From Streptomyces sp. NBC_01283 (GTDB lineage: Bacteria > Actinomycetota > Actinomycetes > Streptomycetales > Streptomycetaceae): DNA of 64,000 bases. Of the stretch, positions 60,400 through 64,000 are shown in pieces (the stretch's first letter is position 1; each line of letters starts with the position of its first letter). The notes beneath the pieces are model-generated. The model made no database searches. It had not been told where the DNA came from and saw only the letters and a list, made by a program, of their open reading frames with translations. The position numbers and the translations under genes were made by a program. The stretch covers positions 8,962,001 to 9,026,000 of the forward strand of contig NZ_CP108430.1 in the NCBI RefSeq assembly GCF_041435335.1, given 5' to 3'.

Positions 60400-60873
60400 T
60401 CAGATGCGTCCATGCGTCAGCCGAGTCAGCGGTCCGCCCTGGATCTTCGCTGTCCGGCGCCCGGCGGTGAAGGAAACACCGACCACACTGACCAGACCTG
60501 CGGCGGCACCTGCGGCAATGGCCTTGCGGTTCTTCACCAGCGTCCAGCCGGCGACTGCCGTCGAGGTGACCTTGCCGGTGGCCGATGCGACTGTCTTGCT
60601 GCCAGTCTCGATGCCCGCGGCTGCCACCTGCTTCGCACGCTGCGTCGCGTGGCCGAGTGCATGCGCACCAGAGCTGGCGGCGTCGGCGGCCTCCCCGGCG
60701 GACCCCTTCGCCTTCTCGGCAGCCTCAGCGGATTCCTGCTTGGCCTTCTGTGCGGTGGTGTTCACCTTGCGCGCCCCTGTACTCGTAGTGGACCGCCCCT
60801 TGGCGGCCGTGGTCCTCGTGCTGTGCCGAGAGTTTCCGGCGCCGTCATCAGATCTTCTTCTCTCTTCAGCCAT
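60400..60873 (-). CDS. Ala/Ser/Lys-rich hypothetical protein with C-terminal membrane segment
   Basis: 157 residues from ATG 60873 (MAEERRRSDDGAG); a TTG at 60894 with ACGAGGCG upstream is the alternative. A charged low-complexity helix (AQKAKQESAEAAEKAKGSAG, AADAASSGAHALGHATQRAK) is followed by one hydrophobic segment AIAAGAAAGLVSVVGVSFTAG and a basic tail. It recalls LEA- or gas-vesicle-associated helical proteins, but no family is recognised. Followed by the 51-nt palindrome. Confidence 0.65.
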   Translation of the reverse strand: MAEERRRSDDGAGNSRHSTRTTAAKGRSTTSTGARKVNTTAQKAKQESAEAAEKAKGSAGEAADAASSGAHALGHATQRAKQVAAAGIETGSKTVASATGKVTSTAVAGWTLVKNRKAIAAGAAAGLVSVVGVSFTAGRRTAKIQGGPLTRLTHGRI

Positions 60874-61005
60874 GCAGTCCGTGTTGCCACTCAACGCCTC
60901 GTGAAACTTGTAGTGTTCGGCTCCGCTTCGTCGACCGGCAGCAGGGACCCGAGTGGCGTCAGGTGCGCTGGGCCTTCACGGGGAGGAAGTGGCCCTGATG
61001 TGGTG

Positions 61006-61959
61006 TCACACCCCTGGATCCGCCTCGACCGGCCCGGGCTTCAGGGCCCGCGCCGCCTCCAGCTGGGCCGCGAAGGACAGACCCAGGAACAGGGCGATCG
61101 AGGTCAGATAGGCCCACAGCAGCAAGGACATGAAGGCGCTGAGCGGGCCGTAGACAGTGTCGAAGGAGCCGCTGACCGAGAGGTACAGGCTCAGGAGGCC
61201 GGTCAGGCCCGTCCACAGGATGAGGTAGACCGCCGCACCGAAAGCCAGCCATGTGTAACCGGGCTGGCGCCGTCGGGGCGCGCGCCGGAAGATGATGCTC
61301 GCCGAGACGAGTGCCAGCACGAAGCCCAAAGGCCAGCGAACCACCCCGAACACGGTGCTCACCTGGTGCCCGACGCCGAAGACCGTCACCGCCGCTGCCG
61401 CCAAGTCACGGCCCGCCACCATGATGACGAAGCCCAGTCCCAGGGGCAGGCCCGCGGTGACGGCCATGGCCAGGCCACGCAGGTACTTCCGGTGGAAGGG
61501 GCGGTCACGTTCGTTGCCGTAGATCCGGTTGGCGCCGCGTTCGATCTGGCACATCGCCGTCGTGACGTTGGCCAGCGAGAAGGCGAGGCCGAACCAGAGA
61601 GCGACCTGCGTGCCACCGCCCGCTGTCCGGCGGCTGCGGGTCAGCGCCTCGTCGACGACATCCGCGCTCGGCCCTCGTGCCATACGGTGGATGACCACCT
61701 CCGCGAAACGGCCGACGTCCTGCGTGTGCAGCACGCTCGACAGGCCGACGAACACGATCGCGAGCGGGATGACCGCGAGGACCGTCTGCAGGGCCAGCGC
61801 CCGAGAGTGGCTGAACCCGTCGGCGTAGCGGAACCGCATGAAGGCGTCGCGCAGCAGCCGCCAGCCTCCGTAGTGACGCAACGCCACGAAACCCTCATCG
61901 CCGGAGAGCTCCTCGCCCTTCATGTCCCGCGTCTGTGGAACCGTCGTCGCCGTGCCCAT
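61006..61959 (-). CDS. YihY/BrkB-family inner membrane protein
   Basis: 317 residues. After a short cytoplasmic N-terminus (FMRFRYADGFSHSRALALQTVLAVIP, the YihY signature) come about six membrane segments, ending LLLWAYLTSIALFLGLSFAAQLEAARA. The family is a broad group of polytopic proteins of uncertain role, sometimes called virulence factor BrkB. Single gene. Confidence 0.88.
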   Translation of the reverse strand: MGTATTVPQTRDMKGEELSGDEGFVALRHYGGWRLLRDAFMRFRYADGFSHSRALALQTVLAVIPLAIVFVGLSSVLHTQDVGRFAEVVIHRMARGPSADVVDEALTRSRRTAGGGTQVALWFGLAFSLANVTTAMCQIERGANRIYGNERDRPFHRKYLRGLAMAVTAGLPLGLGFVIMVAGRDLAAAAVTVFGVGHQVSTVFGVVRWPLGFVLALVSASIIFRRAPRRRQPGYTWLAFGAAVYLILWTGLTGLLSLYLSVSGSFDTVYGPLSAFMSLLLWAYLTSIALFLGLSFAAQLEAARALKPGPVEADPGV

Positions 61960-62104
61960 ACCCCGCCCCGATCCGTCGGCTGTACGCAGACAGAACGTTC
62001 CTGCGTGTCAGTACCCCGTGCCCAGGGTGCCGGTACGCAATCCGGCGGTGGGTGACGCGATGGGGGCGGGAACGGTCGAGGAAGTAGGACGCCGAGTGTT
62101 TTCG

Positions 62105-62566
62105 CTACTCGACGTTCCGCGCCAGAATCCCGAGGGTCGCGCGAAGGGCCGCCTCGGGGATCACGGGGAAGATGCCCGCGTCCCGGTACCGTTCCTCGAC
62201 CTCGCTCCAGTCGTAGTACGACGTGGCCAGAGTGCCGCCCTCGCGGGCCTGGAGCCGGTATCCGTAGAGGTGTCGGATGGGAGGCTGCACCTGGCCGGAG
62301 ATCGTCCATTCGATCAGGGCGTCCTGCTCAAACTTCGTGATGATCACGGTGACGTCGTACTTGCCCATCGGGTAGTCGTTCAACGCCTCACGGTCCATGT
62401 GGACGACAAATGTGTCGCCGACCCCGCGGGCAGGCTTGCCCTCGGCGGACTGCAGCATTCCTGAGCTGTCGATGGCCACATGTCCGGCCGGGTCGCACAG
62501 CAAGGCGAAGATTTTGTCCGGGGACGCGGCAATCTGGCGCTGCACTTCGAATCGCTCTGTTGTCAT
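62105..62566 (-). CDS. SRPBCC-family polyketide cyclase/START-like protein
   Basis: 153 residues from ATG 62566 (AAGGGTGGATCAC upstream). START-like fold: FEVQRQIAASPDKIFALLCDP, GDTFVVHMDREAL, EQDALIEWTIS and a long C-terminal helix EAALRATLGILARNVE. Such proteins bind hydrophobic small molecules; no catalytic role evident. Single gene between YihY and the ABC ATPases. Confidence 0.8.
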   Translation of the reverse strand: MTTERFEVQRQIAASPDKIFALLCDPAGHVAIDSSGMLQSAEGKPARGVGDTFVVHMDREALNDYPMGKYDVTVIITKFEQDALIEWTISGQVQPPIRHLYGYRLQAREGGTLATSYYDWSEVEERYRDAGIFPVIPEAALRATLGILARNVE

Positions 62567-62688
62567 GTGATCCACCCTTGCACGATCACGGAACCCGGGG
62601 CCAGCAGAAGTCGGTGCGCGCGCTGGCGGGAGTATCGGCGGCGAGGAGAGCTTGACCCGCCGCTTGACCGCCCGCCGAGCGGCCCGGT

Positions 62689-63594
62689 TCACGAGGCGGC
62701 ATGCAGCCAGCACGCGGCCGGGCCGAAGTCAGGCTCCCGCACCCGGCAGATGTCCATCGCGTGCGGGCAGCGGGGGTGGAAGCGGCACCCCGGAGGCGGG
62801 TCGGCCGGGTCGGGGACGTCGCCTGCGAGCTCGGCCGGCAGGGTCCCGAGGCCATCGGGGTGCGGAATGGCGCGCAAAAGGGCCTGAGTGTAGGGGTGTT
62901 GGGGGGAGTTCCAGACGGAGGCGGTCTCGCCGACCTCGACGATCCTGCCGAGGTACATGACCGCGATCCGGTCGGCTATCAACCGGACCACTGACAGGTC
63001 ATGGCTGATGAAGAGCAGGCCGGCGCCCGCCTCCACGGCCAGGTCGCGCATGAGAGCGGCGACCTGGGACTGGGCGGAGGCGTCGAGGGCGGAGATGGGT
63101 TCGTCGCCGATGAGCAGGCGGGGGCGGGCGGCCAGGGCACGGGCGATGGCGACGCGCTGGCGTTGCCCGCCGGAGAGCTCGTGCGGATGGCGGGTGGCGA
63201 ACGAGCGGGGCAGGCCGACGCGTTCGAGCAGGTCGGCCGGGGTGTCGGAGTCGCCGCGGACGCGCAGGCCGTCGGCGATCTGGTCTCCGGCACGGCGCCG
63301 CGGGTTCAGGGAGGCGTAGGGATCCTGGAAGACCATCTGGATGCCGGTCAGCTCCCTGCGCCGCAGGCCGAGCGGGGTGACCGGCCGGCCGTCGAACGTG
63401 ATGGAGCCGCCCGCCGCCGCGTGCAGCCCGCAGACGGCGCGGGCCAGCGTCGACTTGCCGCACCCCGACTCGCCCACCAGGCCCACGACTTCGCCCTTGG
63501 CGACCGTGAGGCCGGCCCCGGCGACGGCTCGGACGGCGGGCCGGCCGGGGGAGCGGTGCTCGACGACGAGGTCGGTGATGCTGAGCAGGGTCAC
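62689..63594 (-). CDS. Peptide/nickel-type ABC transporter ATPase (OppF/DppF-like)
   Basis: 301 residues. Walker A GLVGESGCGKSTLA, Q-loop MVFQDPYASLNPRRRAGDQI, signature HELSGGQRQRVAIARAL, Walker B LLIGDEPISALDASAQ, switch His in FISHDLSVVRLIADRI. The C-terminal oligopeptide extension carries cysteines (GCRFHPRCPHAMDICRVREPDF). Energises import of peptides or nickel with the upstream OppD-like ATPase, overlapping it by 4 bp. Confidence 0.92.
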   Translation of the reverse strand: MTLLSITDLVVEHRSPGRPAVRAVAGAGLTVAKGEVVGLVGESGCGKSTLARAVCGLHAAAGGSITFDGRPVTPLGLRRRELTGIQMVFQDPYASLNPRRRAGDQIADGLRVRGDSDTPADLLERVGLPRSFATRHPHELSGGQRQRVAIARALAARPRLLIGDEPISALDASAQSQVAALMRDLAVEAGAGLLFISHDLSVVRLIADRIAVMYLGRIVEVGETASVWNSPQHPYTQALLRAIPHPDGLGTLPAELAGDVPDPADPPPGCRFHPRCPHAMDICRVREPDFGPAACWLHAAS

Positions 63595-64000
63595 GGCAGG
63601 GCCTCCAGCAGGGAGCGGGTGTAGGGGTGCGAGGGCTTGCGCAGTACGGAGTCCCGCGGGCCCGATTCCACGACGAGGCCGTCACGCAGCACGCTCACCT
63701 CGTCTGCGATCGCCGACATGACGCCGAGGTCGTGGGTGATGAGCAGGACGGCTAGGCCGAGTTCGTCGCACAGACCGCGCAGCAGTCGCAGGATCCCGGC
63801 CTGCACGGTCACGTCGAGGGCGGTGGTGGGCTCGTCGGCGATGAGTACCTGCGGATCGCAGGCCAGCGCCACCGCGACGGCGATGCGCTGGCGCATGCCG
63901 CCCGAGAACTGGTGCGGGTAGCGCGTGAACGCCTGCTCGGGGGCGGGGATGCGGACCTTGGCGAGGAGCTCCATGGCGCGCTCGCGAGCTTCGGCCCGGC
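63591..64000 (-). CDS. Peptide/nickel-type ABC transporter ATPase (OppD/DppD-like), C-terminal part
   Basis: Partial gene cut by the right edge; about 136 C-terminal residues are visible, from [21 protein letters not shown]. Signature [18 protein letters not shown], Walker [17 protein letters not shown], switch His [20 protein letters not shown], and end [13 protein letters not shown]. The Walker A lies outside. It pairs with the OppF-like ATPase whose ATG overlaps its stop. The permeases should lie beyond the window. Confidence 0.92.
   Translation of the reverse strand, partial: RAEARERAMELLAKVRIPAPEQAFTRYPHQFSGGMRQRIAVAVALACDPQVLIADEPTTALDVTVQAGILRLLRGLCDELGLAVLLITHDLGVMSAIADEVSVLRDGLVVESGPRDSVLRKPSHPYTRSLLEALP

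Noticed and set aside
60388..62055. 555-codon plus-strand ORF across the YihY gene
   Set aside because: Gln/Arg/Asp-rich antisense composition; the minus strand gives a polytopic membrane protein with family motifs.

Overview
The window reads as chromosomal DNA of a Streptomyces. It has very high GC, many GTG starts with purine-rich ribosome sites, actinobacterial regulator families (large LuxR, DasR-like GntR, PadR/HAAS), F420-type oxidoreductases, and an Endo H that closely resembles the S. plicatus enzyme as I remember it. All calls come from reading the sequence; no database search was possible.

Layout. 0-0.8 kb: front part of a polyprenyl sugar-phosphate transferase. 1.4-4.1 kb: a three-gene minus-strand operon, P450 - 31-residue peptide - P450, the best candidate for a ribosomal peptide (RiPP) pathway with P450-made aromatic cross-links. 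The peptide ends in HNFWYLYHHI, a 16-bp-stem hairpin separates it from the second P450, and three 14-bp direct repeats lie just upstream. 4.5-10.4 kb: PadR/HAAS pair, a small hypothetical gene, a ProC-like reductase and a giant LuxR regulator. 10.4-17.6 kb: an apparent aromatic-ring catabolic operon (two FAH-type hydrolases, flavin monooxygenase, cyclase-family hydrolase, amidohydrolase, extradiol-type VOC dioxygenase) divergent from a LysR regulator. 17.6-23.1 kb: hydrolase plus a frameshifted AraC regulator, a secreted FG-GAP protein, and an enolase divergent from a MarR regulator, with three evenly spaced palindromes between them.

23.5-33.3 kb: a five-gene minus-strand operon for a compact iterative type I PKS related to polyunsaturated-fatty-acid/glycolipid synthases: SDR reductase, PfaD-like enoyl reductase, KS-AT-ACP, KR-DH and a double-hotdog dehydratase. 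No chain-length-factor protein, acyltransferase or PPTase is present, so it is not a standard PUFA synthase.

33.6-51.6 kb: mixed single genes (methyltransferases, LLM oxidoreductase, deaminase, TetR, SUKH, CbrC, EF-hand protein, nitronate monooxygenase, ArsR-SRPBCC fusion) with several decayed genes: a gyrB tail, a Vat-type acetyltransferase fragment, an amino-acid-oxidase tail and a broken hypothetical gene. An erythromycin-esterase-like gene lies among them, so part of this stretch looks like an eroding antibiotic-resistance region.

51.7-60.1 kb: a glycan-scavenging locus. A DasR-like GntR regulator is divergent from an ABC importer (binding protein and two permeases), an intracellular GH20 hexosaminidase and a secreted CBM-GH16-like enzyme, and faces a secreted Endo H. 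Together they could release, import and trim GlcNAc-containing glycans; a site close to the DasR box precedes the importer. 60.4-64 kb: a small Ala-rich membrane-associated protein, a YihY-family membrane protein, an SRPBCC protein and the two ATPases of a peptide-type ABC transporter, the last cut by the window edge.
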